Assembly: GCA_022239325.1 (NCBI GenBank)
Contig: JAKOGP010000001.1
Coordinates: 268,860-332,859 of the forward strand
Direction of reading: 5' to 3'
DNA length: 64,000 bases
Source of the DNA: Flavobacteriaceae bacterium LSUCC0859
GTDB lineage: Bacteria > Bacteroidota > Bacteroidia > Flavobacteriales > Flavobacteriaceae
In this document: in pieces, positions 1 through 8,119 of the stretch
Numbering within the stretch: the stretch's first letter is position 1
Layout of the letters: each line of letters begins with the position of its first letter
The notes under the pieces: generated by a model
The model's database searches: none
What the model was told of the DNA's origin: nothing
What the model saw: only the letters and a program-made list of their open reading frames with translations
Translations under genes and position numbers: made by a program

Positions 1-992
1 AGTGTCTTAACAAAGTGATTTAACAGTAGAGGTATGTCTTCTTTTCTGTCATTCAATGAGGGGACATCAATAATAATGACCGCTAACCTATGGTATAAAT
101 CTTCTCTAAATCTGCCCTCAGCAATTTCTCTTCTGAGGTCTTTATTAGTGGCTGCCAAGACCCTTACATCTACTTTAATGTCTTTGTCAGATCCAACTCT
201 AGAAATTTTATGCTCCTGGAGTGCTCGCAACACTTTAGCCTGTGCAGACAGACTCATATCTCCAATCTCATCTAAAAAGAGAGTTCCCATATGGGCAGAC
301 TCAAACTTTCCAGTTCTGTCTTTTACTGCAGAGGTAAATGCGCCTTTCACATGCCCAAACAATTCACTCTCTATGAGTTCTGAGGGTATGGCTGCACAAT
401 TTACCTCTACAAAAGGTGCCTTAATCCGGCTTCCTTTTTGATGCAACCAATGCGCTACCAATTCTTTTCCAGAGCCATTAGGACCAGTAATAAGCACTCT
501 GGCATCTGTAGGAGCTACCTTGTCTATCATCTCTTGGATATGCACAATAGCGGGGCTCTCCCCTATCATTTCATATCCTTTAGCAACCTTTTGTTTTAAA
601 AGTGTATTCTCTAGCTTTAAATTCTTTTGCTCCAGCGCATTTCTCACCGCTGTCAATAATCTATTTAGGTCCGGCGGCTTAGAGATATAATCAAAAGCAC
701 CCATGCGCATGGTCTCCACGGCTGTATCTAAATCTCCATGGCCAGAGATCATAATAAAGGGAGTATTTGGATGTATTTTTTTTGCTTTTACCAGAACCTC
801 TACTCCATCCATTTTAGGCATTTTAATGTCACAAAGCACAAGTGCAAACTCCTTCTCTTTAATTAAATTTAAGGCAGACAGGCCGTCCTGTGCTACAGAG
901 ACTCTATATTCCTTAAACTCTTCTTCTAGAATTTTAACAAGTACCCTACTAATGGCTGCTTCGTCTTCAACTACTAATATATCTGAATTCAT
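1..992 (-). CDS. Sigma-54-dependent response regulator, NtrC family (partial, C-terminus off window)
   Basis: A two-component response regulator that would activate sigma-54 promoters. Reading the minus strand from the ATG at 992-990 gives a receiver domain (about residues 1-120) with the acidic pocket VVEDE and phospho-acceptor Asp in LCDIKMP. An AAA+ domain follows, with Walker A GPNGSGKE and the sigma-54 contact loop as GAFTSA rather than the textbook GAFTGA, then Walker B TLFLDEIGD. The frame is still open at position 1, so the end of the AAA+ domain and the Fis-type DNA-binding domain are missing. The start codon directly abuts the stop codon of the MscS gene upstream, so the two are probably co-transcribed. 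Its kinase and targets are not visible here. Confidence 0.93.
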   Translation of the reverse strand, partial: MNSDILVVEDEAAISRVLVKILEEEFKEYRVSVAQDGLSALNLIKEKEFALVLCDIKMPKMDGVEVLVKAKKIHPNTPFIMISGHGDLDTAVETMRMGAFDYISKPPDLNRLLTAVRNALEQKNLKLENTLLKQKVAKGYEMIGESPAIVHIQEMIDKVAPTDARVLITGPNGSGKELVAHWLHQKGSRIKAPFVEVNCAAIPSELIESELFGHVKGAFTSAVKDRTGKFESAHMGTLFLDEIGDMSLSAQAKVLRALQEHKISRVGSDKDIKVDVRVLAATNKDLRREIAEGRFREDLYHRLAVIIIDVPSLNDRKEDIPLLLNHFVKT

Positions 993-1859
993 TTAGTCGT
1001 GTTTATATAAGTGAACATCCCTTTGAGGAAATGGAATAGAAATCTCATTCTCTTTAAATGCTGCAGCAATTTTATATCTGATCTCACTTTTTAGCTTTGG
1101 ATCTGTAAAACTATCGTTGATGGAAAAGTGTAAGGAAAAATCCAATGAAGAGTCCCCAAAATTATCAAAAAGCACAAATGGCTTTGGATTCTTAAGCACT
1201 CCCTTTTGTTGGTCTGCAACCGTTTCTAATATCTGAGTCACCAATAAAATATCGGAATTATAAGAAACTCCAACAGAAACTTTTTCTCTTGTAGTTTTAT
1301 GGTTTTGAGTGTAGTTAAATATGCTGTTGGTCAAAAAAATATGATTGGGAATGACCACCACTTTGTCATCTCTTGTGATGGCTCTGGTAGTTCTAAGTCT
1401 AATTTCAAGCACCTTACCTACCTTGTCGTCTACTTCAATAATGTCTCCTACATGTAGGGATTGGTCTAAGATGATGAGTATTCCTGAAATAATGTCTTGA
1501 AAAAGGTATTGGAGTGCAAAACCCAAACCTACAAACAAGGCCGCAGAAGCTGTTAAAAATACAGTGAGGTCTATTCCTGAAGTATGAAGGACTGTCACAA
1601 TAGCCAGTATGTAAAACAGATACTTTAGGAACCCAAAAATACTGTTGAATTTGTTCTTGTCCTCCTCGGGTAATTTAGAATTTACAATCCTGCGCACTAA
1701 CTTGAGCAAAAAACTAACCACAATAATTGCAGTTAAAATAAGTAAGAGCGTCCCCAGGTTTATGTGAACGGAGGCAGAGTCATACAAAGAAGTACCAAGG
1801 AAATCCTTTACAGCCGTGAAAATTTTTTGAATGGTATGCATAACACATGAATTACACAC
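993..1859 (-). CDS. MscS-family mechanosensitive ion channel
   Basis: Small-conductance mechanosensitive channel of the inner membrane, expected to open on hypo-osmotic swelling. At 288 residues it matches the short MscS type: three hydrophobic segments in about the first 135 residues, the pore-lining Gly/Ala-rich helix ASAALFVGLGFALQYLF, then the soluble beta domain (IIEVDDKVGKVLEIRLRTT) and a C-terminal alpha/beta vestibule. A second in-frame Met at residue 7 could be the true start. The stop codon abuts the start of the response regulator downstream. The preceding gap to dnaJ (1860-2025) holds no gene. Confidence 0.9.
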   Translation of the reverse strand: MCNSCVMHTIQKIFTAVKDFLGTSLYDSASVHINLGTLLLILTAIIVVSFLLKLVRRIVNSKLPEEDKNKFNSIFGFLKYLFYILAIVTVLHTSGIDLTVFLTASAALFVGLGFALQYLFQDIISGILIILDQSLHVGDIIEVDDKVGKVLEIRLRTTRAITRDDKVVVIPNHIFLTNSIFNYTQNHKTTREKVSVGVSYNSDILLVTQILETVADQQKGVLKNPKPFVLFDNFGDSSLDFSLHFSINDSFTDPKLKSEIRYKIAAAFKENEISIPFPQRDVHLYKHD

Positions 1860-2025
1860 CTAAAATACACATTATAAGTGACACTGTATAGGGCTAAAAA
1901 GCAAAACCCACCCTTAAAACGAGTTCTAAGGATGGGAAAAAAATTGCTATGAAAAAGAATTTACTATTATGCAAAAACATAAAAGTAAAATCAAATATAC
2001 ATATTTTCTTTAAATGTTACTCTTT

Positions 2026-3135
2026 TTAAGCAAACATATCTTTTACCTTTTCAAAAAATGATTTATCTGATTTCTCAGGTTTGGGGTCAAAATTTTCATC
2101 GCCCTGCATTTTTTCAAAAAAGGATCGCTGCTCTTTATTGAGTTCTTTGGGAGTCCATACATTTACATGAACTAAGAGATCTCCCGCACCATAACCGTTA
2201 ATATTTTTAATTCCCTTGCCTCGAAGTCTGAGTATTTTACCCGATTGAAGGCCAGGTTCTAATTTAATTCTAGCTTTACCAGACACAGTGTCTATGTCCT
2301 TAGAAGTCCCTAAAACGGCTTCAGAAATACTAATATATAAATCAAAATGAAGGTTGTCTCCCTCTCTCTTTAAGGTGTCGTGCTCAGCAGTTTCAATGGC
2401 TACAATGAGATCTCCTGCTATACCGTTTCCTGGAGCATCGTTTCCTTTACCTCCTACTTTTAATTGCATACCGTCTTCTACCCCAGCAGGTATTTGAATA
2501 CTTACCGTGTCTTCCTGAATAACCATGCCCTGTGCGTCTGCTTCGCTTGGCTTGGAGTCAATGATCTGGCCGCTTCCGCCACAGCTACTACAGCTGGCTG
2601 AAGTTTGCATTCTACCTAAAATTGTATTGGCAATTTTAGTAACCTGCCCCTGTCCGTTACAAGTAGTACAGGTCTTGTAGGTAACCCCTTGGGCGAGCTT
2701 TTTTCTACGCACCTTCACTTTTTTCTCTACCCCAGCAGCTACTTCTTCTAGGCTCAGTTTTACGCGAATTCTCAGATTACTCCCTTTAGCTCTTCTTTGG
2801 CCACCACCGCCAAATCCACCAAAACCTCCAAATCCACCGCCACCAAAGATGTCTCCAAACTGGCTAAAGATGTCGTCCATATTCATGCCTCCGGCACCAC
2901 CACCAAAACCACCTTCAAAGGCAGAATGACCGTACTGATCGTACTTGGCTTTTTTGTTGGGGTCGCTCAAAATCTCATAGGCCTCTGCAGATTTCTTAAA
3001 TAATTCCTCTGCCTTGGCGTCTCCAGGGTTTTTATCTGGATGGTATTCAATGGCTTTTTTTCTATATGCTTTTTTGATCTCTGCAGCAGATGCTCCCTTT
3101 GAAATACCTAAAATGTCGTAAAAATCTTCTTTCAT
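2026..3135 (-). CDS. dnaJ: Chaperone DnaJ (Hsp40)
   Basis: Co-chaperone that stimulates DnaK ATPase and delivers unfolded clients. J domain at residues 1-70 with the HPD motif at 32-34, a Gly/Phe-rich linker (about 75-115), then a zinc region and two C-terminal beta-barrel domains ending in KSFFEKVKDMFA. Canonical DnaJ has four CxxCxGxG repeats; only two are present (CTTCNGQG and CSSCGGSG). The positions of repeats 1 and 4 carry no cysteines, so only zinc centre II can form. This matches my memory of other flavobacterial DnaJ proteins and does not suggest decay. It lies 7 nt after grpE, forming a two-gene operon; dnaK is not in the window. Confidence 0.97.
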   Translation of the reverse strand: MKEDFYDILGISKGASAAEIKKAYRKKAIEYHPDKNPGDAKAEELFKKSAEAYEILSDPNKKAKYDQYGHSAFEGGFGGGAGGMNMDDIFSQFGDIFGGGGFGGFGGFGGGGQRRAKGSNLRIRVKLSLEEVAAGVEKKVKVRRKKLAQGVTYKTCTTCNGQGQVTKIANTILGRMQTSASCSSCGGSGQIIDSKPSEADAQGMVIQEDTVSIQIPAGVEDGMQLKVGGKGNDAPGNGIAGDLIVAIETAEHDTLKREGDNLHFDLYISISEAVLGTSKDIDTVSGKARIKLEPGLQSGKILRLRGKGIKNINGYGAGDLLVHVNVWTPKELNKEQRSFFEKMQGDENFDPKPEKSDKSFFEKVKDMFA

Positions 3136-3142
3136 AAACTAA

Positions 3143-3742
3143 TTAGTTTCCAACAACCACTTTGGGGTGACGGATTATTTTATCGCCTAATTGAAAACCT
3201 TTTTCAATTACATCTATAATTTTACCTTTCATCTTTTTGTCAGGGGCAGGAATTTGAGTGATGGCGTCGTGAAGCTCAGAGTCAAACACGTCTCCTGCTT
3301 TTACCGCAACCTCTTCCAAACCTTTATTTTTCAAAACGCCCCAAAATTTATTTTGAATAAGTGACACCCCCTTAAACAAATCAGAAGATTCATCTTTAGA
3401 CAATTCTTTTAAGGCCCTTTCAAAGTCGTCTACCACAGGTAACATAGCAACTATTACCTCCTGATTGGCTGTTTTAAAAAGGTCCATACGCTCCTTAGAG
3501 GTGCGCTTTTTATAATTTTCAAACTCTGCAAAAAGTCTCAAAAACTTGTCTTGCTCATTGGCTAAGGATTTTTTCAACTGCTCCTCTTCACTAAGAGGCG
3601 TTTCTGCAGCTGTTTCTTGATCCTGATCTGTTTGTGCAGCTTGTTCCTTCTCTTTTTGCTGCGTCTGACTCTCAGACTCATGGTCTATAATTTCTTGCTT
3701 TTCTAACTCTTGGTCTTCAAACTTATTTTCTGGTGTACTCAT
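3143..3742 (-). CDS. grpE: Nucleotide exchange factor GrpE
   Basis: Releases ADP from DnaK, completing the chaperone cycle with the DnaJ encoded 7 nt downstream. The 199-residue protein has an acidic, Gln/Glu-rich, probably disordered head (about residues 1-55), then the long dimerising coiled coil (LANEQDKFLRLFAEFENYKKR) and the C-terminal beta domain ending IIRHPKVVVG, the family signature. The first ATG at 3742 fits the family length. No heat-shock operator (for example a CIRCE element) was recognised upstream. Confidence 0.97.
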   Translation of the reverse strand: MSTPENKFEDQELEKQEIIDHESESQTQQKEKEQAAQTDQDQETAAETPLSEEEQLKKSLANEQDKFLRLFAEFENYKKRTSKERMDLFKTANQEVIVAMLPVVDDFERALKELSKDESSDLFKGVSLIQNKFWGVLKNKGLEEVAVKAGDVFDSELHDAITQIPAPDKKMKGKIIDVIEKGFQLGDKIIRHPKVVVGN

Positions 3743-3826
3743 CTACTAAAAATATTTGTCTAATTCTGTTCAAAAGTGTTGCCAAAGAACAACAAATGCC
3801 AAAATGTCACTGTGATTTGGCAGTTA

Positions 3827-4747
3827 TTATAAGGATGTAAAAGAAGTTAAAGCAGGGGCAATAGTCTCATATTTAAACACGAAACCTTCAGATAAGATCT
3901 TCTTTGCCGCTACTTTTTGACTTTCAAACAAAAGAGCAGACATCTCACCCAATACCACTTTCATAACAAAATTTGGAATATTAGGCAGCCAAAGTGGCTT
4001 GTTAAGTTGCTTAGCAATTTGTTTGACCAATTCTTTTTGTGTCACAGGATTGGGCGCTACTCCGTTAAAAACTCCTTCTGATTTTCGCTGAGATAAAAAA
4101 ACAAACATGGCAGCAATATCTTTTAGGTGTATCCAAGACTGCCATTGCTTTCCGCTACCAAAGCAAGCTCCAGTCCAAAGTTTAATTGGCTTTACGAATT
4201 CTGGTAAAGCTCCTTTTTTTTCATCCAAAACCAAACCTACTCTGATTTGAGCAAGAGGAATACCCAAAGCGGCAATTTCTAAATTTGCATTTTCCCATGC
4301 CAGAACTGTTTCCCTTAAAAAAGAATCTGGCCCATGAGGCACTGTTGGGTCTTGCTCCGTGTACAAATGATCCAAATGACTGGGATAGATTCCAATAGCA
4401 GAAGCGCCTAGAAAATGACTAATATGCTGAGAGTTCCCTAATTCTATTCCTTTTTTTAAGGTCTGAATGCTAGAGATCCTAGACTGCAAAATTTCTTGCT
4501 TATAGGCCTTGGTCCATGGAGCAGCTATACTTGAACCGGCCAAATTAATAATATGAGTTACCCCCTCAAAGGCTTTTAGATCTATTTCAGATTTAGCAGG
4601 ATTCCATAAAAAACCACTACATAATGGATGGCTTTTAATTTTAGAGGTTCGGGTGGTTAGATAGTGAACAGCTATGTTCTGTTCCATAAATAGCTTGGTG
4701 ATTTCAGATCCAATTAAACCCGTAGCACCTGTTATTAAAACCTTCAT
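3827..4747 (-). CDS. TIGR01777 family NAD-dependent epimerase/dehydratase-like oxidoreductase
   Basis: Extended short-chain dehydrogenase/reductase of the TIGR01777 (SDR39U1/YfcH-like) family, with unknown physiological substrate. The Rossmann glycine motif GATGLIGSEI is at residues 7-16. HIINLAGSSI and WTKAYKQEILQSR are family landmarks, and the C-terminal DUF1731-like tail with GEMSALL is present. At 306 residues it is full length. It starts 4 nt after the stop of the tRNA methyltransferase gene, so the two are probably one transcript, although no functional link is evident. Confidence 0.88.
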   Translation of the reverse strand: MKVLITGATGLIGSEITKLFMEQNIAVHYLTTRTSKIKSHPLCSGFLWNPAKSEIDLKAFEGVTHIINLAGSSIAAPWTKAYKQEILQSRISSIQTLKKGIELGNSQHISHFLGASAIGIYPSHLDHLYTEQDPTVPHGPDSFLRETVLAWENANLEIAALGIPLAQIRVGLVLDEKKGALPEFVKPIKLWTGACFGSGKQWQSWIHLKDIAAMFVFLSQRKSEGVFNGVAPNPVTQKELVKQIAKQLNKPLWLPNIPNFVMKVVLGEMSALLFESQKVAAKKILSEGFVFKYETIAPALTSFTSL

Positions 4748-4751
4748 ATGA

Positions 4752-5423
4752 TTAAATTTTAATAGGTTTAGTAGCCCTTAACATTTCTCTTTTTCCAGGA
4801 GGCCCTTCTAGTTTTTCCACGGTAAAACCAAGGCTGATCATTGCTCTTCTCACACTACCCTTAGCAGCATAAGTAACAAGAACACCTCCAGGGTTTAGGG
4901 CATTATACATTTTTTCAAAAATAATTTCAGACCATAATTCTGGCTGAACTCTAAAACCAAAAGCGTCAAAGTAAATTAAATCATAACAACTAGTATCTGT
5001 AATATCTTGAAACTTTTGCTTCTTTTTAAGCAATTTAAACTGATCATTTACATACATTGGAACGCCCCACTCCCCCTGGTGCATTTTTTTAAAATCTTTT
5101 AATAAATGAGGTGCATTTAGAGCTACATCATATTCCATTGCTAGTGCTTCCTCCATAGAAACAGGAAATGCCTCTACCCCACAATAGTCTACTTGAAGGT
5201 CTCTTTTCGAAGACTCTATATAGGTAATAAAAGCGTTTAAGCCCGTTCCAAAACCGATTTCTAAAAGAGATAAAGACCTATTTTTAAACAGATCCAGTCC
5301 GTTTTTAATAAATACGTGCATGGCTTCTTGAACCGCACCATGCATAGAGTGGTATTGCTCATTCCAATCTTCTATCTGAAGGGTCTTTGAACCGTCTGCA
5401 GTGGTTACAATTTTTCTTTTCAC
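4752..5423 (-). CDS. mnmD: MnmD-type tRNA (5-methylaminomethyl-2-thiouridine)-methyltransferase
   Basis: SAM-dependent methyltransferase of the DUF752/MnmD family, predicted to methylate nm5(s2)U to mnm5(s2)U at the wobble base of tRNAs. The SAM loop LEIGFGTGLNAF lies near residues 54-65, and the family motif YDLIYFDAFGFRVQPELW is present, followed by GGVLVTYAAKGSVRRAM. At 223 residues it is the stand-alone methyltransferase, without the FAD oxidase domain fused in E. coli MnmC. It begins 238 nt from the divergent ilvE. The assignment is by family resemblance. Confidence 0.85.
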   Translation of the reverse strand: MKRKIVTTADGSKTLQIEDWNEQYHSMHGAVQEAMHVFIKNGLDLFKNRSLSLLEIGFGTGLNAFITYIESSKRDLQVDYCGVEAFPVSMEEALAMEYDVALNAPHLLKDFKKMHQGEWGVPMYVNDQFKLLKKKQKFQDITDTSCYDLIYFDAFGFRVQPELWSEIIFEKMYNALNPGGVLVTYAAKGSVRRAMISLGFTVEKLEGPPGKREMLRATKPIKI

Positions 5424-5661
5424 TCCGTAAAGATATGGGTTCTGATCACAGGAGAAAAGAAATCTTATGTCCTAGAAAACGAAGGGTGCATAATAAATAA
5501 CTTAAGATTCAAAGGAAACACTAGATAGCCCTAGCAGCTGTTAATTTATTGCGAAATTCTCACGAAAAGCACATAAAAACACCAATTCGTTAATAGTATG
5601 AAAACAAAAGAGCAGGAAAGGTATTTTTATTTAATTTTACATTTTTAAAAAATCACTTTAA

Positions 5662-6729
5662 ATGAGCCGTTTTAATACACCCATATCTATAGAAACAGTA
5701 GCTGCTTCTAAAATTGATCAAGTAGACTTTAGCAATCTAGCTTTTGGAAACATATTTTCAGATCATATGCTAGTATGTGATTTTAAAAATGGAGCTTGGG
5801 AAATGCCCAAAATTATGCCCTACCAGAATATTTCTATATCACCAAGTGCCCGAGTATTTCACTACGGGCAAGCTATTTTTGAAGGCATGAAAGCTTATAA
5901 AGATCAAGAGGGTGCCGCATGGCTTTTTAGACCTGAAGAGAACTTTAAAAGATTTAATACTTCTTGCGTCCGAATGGCTATGCCAGAGATAAGAGAAGAT
6001 TATTTTTTTGACGGCTTACAAGAGCTTTTGAAACTAGATCAAAACTGGATAAAGTCTGGTGCAGGAAACTCCTTGTATATTAGACCTTTTATGATTGCCT
6101 CAGAAGCAGGTGTGTCTGCTTCTCCAGCCACAGAATACAAATTCATGATTATATGTTCTCCTGCTCAAGCATACTACGGTGGCCAGGTGAGAGTTAAAAT
6201 AGCCGAAAAATTTAGCCGTGCTGCTCCAGGCGGCTTTGGCTACGCCAAAGCCGCTGGTAATTACGCTGGGCAATTCTATCCTACCAAATTGGCTCAAGAA
6301 GAAGGTTTCCAACAGCTCATATGGACGGACGCCAAAACACACGAGTATATAGAAGAGGCAGGTGTCATGAACATTTTTGTAAGAATTGGAGACACCCTCA
6401 TTACCGGACCAACTTCAGACTCTATATTAGATGGAGTGACCAGAAAAAGTATCATTCAAATCGCAGAAGACCAAGGCTACGCTATAGAGGTAAGACCCCT
6501 GAAAGTACAGGAAATATTAGATGCTCAAAAAGATGGCAGCCTAAAAGAAATGTTTGGTGCAGGTACTGCTGCTGTAGTAAGTCCTATTTCTGGCTTTGGT
6601 TATCAGGGTGAAACTTACGAACTCCCTAGCATAGAAAATAGCTATGCCATGCAGTTTAAAAAGAAACTCAATGACATACAATACAACCAAGCAGCAGATC
6701 CTTATGGCTGGAGAGTAGCTGCATGGTAA
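5662..6729 (+). CDS. ilvE: Branched-chain amino acid aminotransferase
   Basis: PLP-dependent class IV aminotransferase for the last step of Leu, Ile and Val synthesis and the first step of their breakdown, using glutamate/2-oxoglutarate. The 355-residue length fits the longer BCAT2-type subgroup. Visible signatures are HYGQAIFEGMKAY near residue 70, the Schiff-base lysine in GYAKAAGNYA, the EEAGVMNIF stretch and the PLP-phosphate region with FGAGTAAVVSPI. The ATG at 5662 follows an AT-rich leader. A strong 16-bp terminator stem follows the stop codon, so the gene is probably monocistronic. Confidence 0.96.
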   Translation: MSRFNTPISIETVAASKIDQVDFSNLAFGNIFSDHMLVCDFKNGAWEMPKIMPYQNISISPSARVFHYGQAIFEGMKAYKDQEGAAWLFRPEENFKRFNTSCVRMAMPEIREDYFFDGLQELLKLDQNWIKSGAGNSLYIRPFMIASEAGVSASPATEYKFMIICSPAQAYYGGQVRVKIAEKFSRAAPGGFGYAKAAGNYAGQFYPTKLAQEEGFQQLIWTDAKTHEYIEEAGVMNIFVRIGDTLITGPTSDSILDGVTRKSIIQIAEDQGYAIEVRPLKVQEILDAQKDGSLKEMFGAGTAAVVSPISGFGYQGETYELPSIENSYAMQFKKKLNDIQYNQAADPYGWRVAAW

Positions 6730-6772
6730 GATCCGTGAAATACTTTATTATTTGTAACGTAAATATGCATCC

Positions 6773-6809
6773 GCATAAAAAAAGCGCCCAAAAGGCGCTT
6801 TTTTTATGC
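6773..6809. terminator. Bidirectional intrinsic terminator between ilvE and the MazG-like gene
   Basis: Perfect 16-bp inverted repeat, GCATAAAAAAAGCGCC at 6773-6788 and GGCGCTTTTTTTATGC at 6794-6809, with a 5-nt loop CAAAA. The T-run within the 3' arm serves both strands, suiting these convergent genes. Confidence 0.93.
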
Positions 6810-6825
6810 AAAACCAATAGAGACT

Positions 6826-7233
6826 CTATCCGTCTTCCAGAATCTGTTTTAAATTAGGCTTAAAGTAATTAGGGCCTTTGAGTACCTTGCCGTCTTCTCT
6901 GTAAATGGGCTGGCCGTCTGCACCCAATTTACTCATATTAGAACGTTGAATTTCATTAAATACGGCTTCTATCTTGTCCTGAAGCCCATGCTCTATGATG
7001 GTGCCACACAATATGTACAACATATCTCCCAAAGCGTCTGCCACCTCTACCAAATCATTGTTTTGAGCTGCCTGCAAATACTCCTCATTTTCCTCAGCCA
7101 TAAGCTTAAACCGCAACTTATTTTTATCTCCAGCCAAACTAGCTATGGGACTTTTGGCATAACCAATTTTAAAAGCATTATGGAAGTCTTGAACAGCTTT
7201 AATTTTTTCTTTCATATATAAGGTATTAGGCAA
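6826..7233 (-). CDS. MazG-like nucleoside triphosphate pyrophosphohydrolase family protein
   Basis: All-alpha NTP pyrophosphatase of the MazG/dUTPase-2 superfamily, probably a house-cleaning enzyme hydrolysing a (d)NTP or related pyrophosphate. The 135-residue protein shows the Mg-binding signature EENEE followed by EVADALGDMLYILCG, matching the ExxE...ExxD pattern. A PRA-PH (HisE) role is less likely because no his genes are nearby. It converges with ilvE across a shared terminator. The substrate cannot be deduced. Confidence 0.85.
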   Translation of the reverse strand: MPNTLYMKEKIKAVQDFHNAFKIGYAKSPIASLAGDKNKLRFKLMAEENEEYLQAAQNNDLVEVADALGDMLYILCGTIIEHGLQDKIEAVFNEIQRSNMSKLGADGQPIYREDGKVLKGPNYFKPNLKQILEDG

Positions 7234-7293
7234 GAGAATAGGGGGCTCCCCATCTTAAAGTATTTTAATGTAGCTTTGCGTAAAAATAGGAAT

Positions 7294-7482
7294 ATGTTTA
7301 GTAAGGGACAAATGATTTTTGCCGCACTCTTTGCAGTGACATTTATAGTAGCAATTAGCTATGCCTTTATCCGAGAAAAAGCACAACACAAAAAAAACTA
7401 CAAAGGTGTGGTTTGGATACTCCTGGGATTCCTTCTTTTTATAGCATTGTTATTTGTACTAAAAACATACTTAAAATCATAA
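7294..7482 (+). CDS. Small two-helix membrane protein, unknown function
   Basis: A 62-residue protein from the ATG at 7294; an in-frame TTG six codons upstream (7276) is a less likely start. Two hydrophobic segments (about 7-25 and 38-56) flank a basic loop containing REKAQHKKNYKGVVW. I do not recognise a named family, but small proteins of this kind are common in Flavobacteriaceae. It ends one base before the ATG of the fluoride channel gene, so they are probably co-translated. Confidence 0.7.
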   Translation: MFSKGQMIFAALFAVTFIVAISYAFIREKAQHKKNYKGVVWILLGFLLFIALLFVLKTYLKS

Positions 7483-7483
7483 G

Positions 7484-7861
7484 ATGTTCTCCTTAAAGTC
7501 TGTTCTTATTCTTTTTTTAGGTGGCGGCCTTGGAACCGTCCTGAGATATATGATCAGTAGGGTCTTAAACCCCCTAAGCCCCCATTTTGTTTGGGGCACC
7601 TTTGGAGTAAATATATTAGGAAGTCTACTTTTGGGCCTCCTAGTGGGCTATAGCTTAAAATATCCTAGTATAAGCCAACAAGCTTGGTTTCCCTTTCTTG
7701 CAGTAGGACTCTGCGGAGGTTTTACAACCTTTTCTAGCCTGGCACTTGAAAACTACAACTTTATTAAAAGTGGACAATTTTTAGAATTCTCCCTGTACCT
7801 AGCTGCCAGTGTCATTTTAGGCATAGGAGCCATTGCGGCAGGCATTTTTATATCTAAATAA
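7484..7861 (+). CDS. crcB: Fluoride ion channel CrcB/FluC
   Basis: Dual-topology inner-membrane channel that exports fluoride. The 125-residue protein has four hydrophobic segments and the family signatures GGGLGTVLRYMISR, WGTFGVNILGSLLLG (with the conserved Asn) and GLCGGFTTFSSLALEN (the Phe-box/Thr motif). Length is typical. No fluoride riboswitch was recognised upstream; expression probably comes from the promoter of the small membrane protein gene. Confidence 0.95.
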   Translation: MFSLKSVLILFLGGGLGTVLRYMISRVLNPLSPHFVWGTFGVNILGSLLLGLLVGYSLKYPSISQQAWFPFLAVGLCGGFTTFSSLALENYNFIKSGQFLEFSLYLAASVILGIGAIAAGIFISK

Positions 7862-7934
7862 GAGCTTCTTCCTTACTTTAAATACCTACCTAACTCTAGG
7901 GGTGGGATTTTGCATATTTCTCATTTTTTATAAA

Positions 7935-8067
7935 TACCCCCCAAAAAGTACAATAGCCAATCTTATAATTTTAATACATTAAAAAAGTATACCCCCTATT
8001 TTTTATAGGTTATTATTTTCATATACATAAAAATAACAGCAATACCCCCTAAAAATTAGGGGGTATT
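7935..8067 (+). promoter_or_regulatory. Cluster of C-run/G-run operators upstream of P-II/amtB
   Basis: Three related elements lie in the 258-bp gap before the P-II gene. A half-site TACCCCCCAAAAA is at 7935-7947. An imperfect inverted repeat, ACCCCCTAT and ATAGGT around a T-tract, is at 7991-8010. A perfect 12-bp inverted repeat, AATACCCCCTAA and TTAGGGGGTATT with a 3-nt AAA spacer, is at 8041-8067. A possible -7 element TATTTTCA starts 12 nt further on (8080-8087), and no canonical -33 TTG is seen. The same element recurs between glnN and glnA. It has no U-tract and sits 50 nt before the start codon, so an operator is likelier than a terminator. Confidence 0.7.
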
Positions 8068-8119
8068 ATATTAAAAACATATTTTCACGGCGTATTAACC
8101 TATAAATAATAACGCTTAG

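Noticed and set aside
2797..3003. Plus-strand frame across the dnaJ Gly/Phe region
   Set aside because: It is the antisense of the low-complexity linker in dnaJ, with Thr/Lys repeats that mirror Gly/Phe codons.
7484..7861. Fluoride riboswitch upstream of crcB
   Set aside because: No sequence resembling the conserved crcB RNA motif was found, and the gene is fused closely to an upstream small gene.
8041..8067. Reading the amtB-upstream palindrome as a transcription terminator for crcB
   Set aside because: It has no T-tract after the stem, lies 180 nt past crcB, and related copies occur between two divergent genes (glnN/glnA) where no transcript ends.
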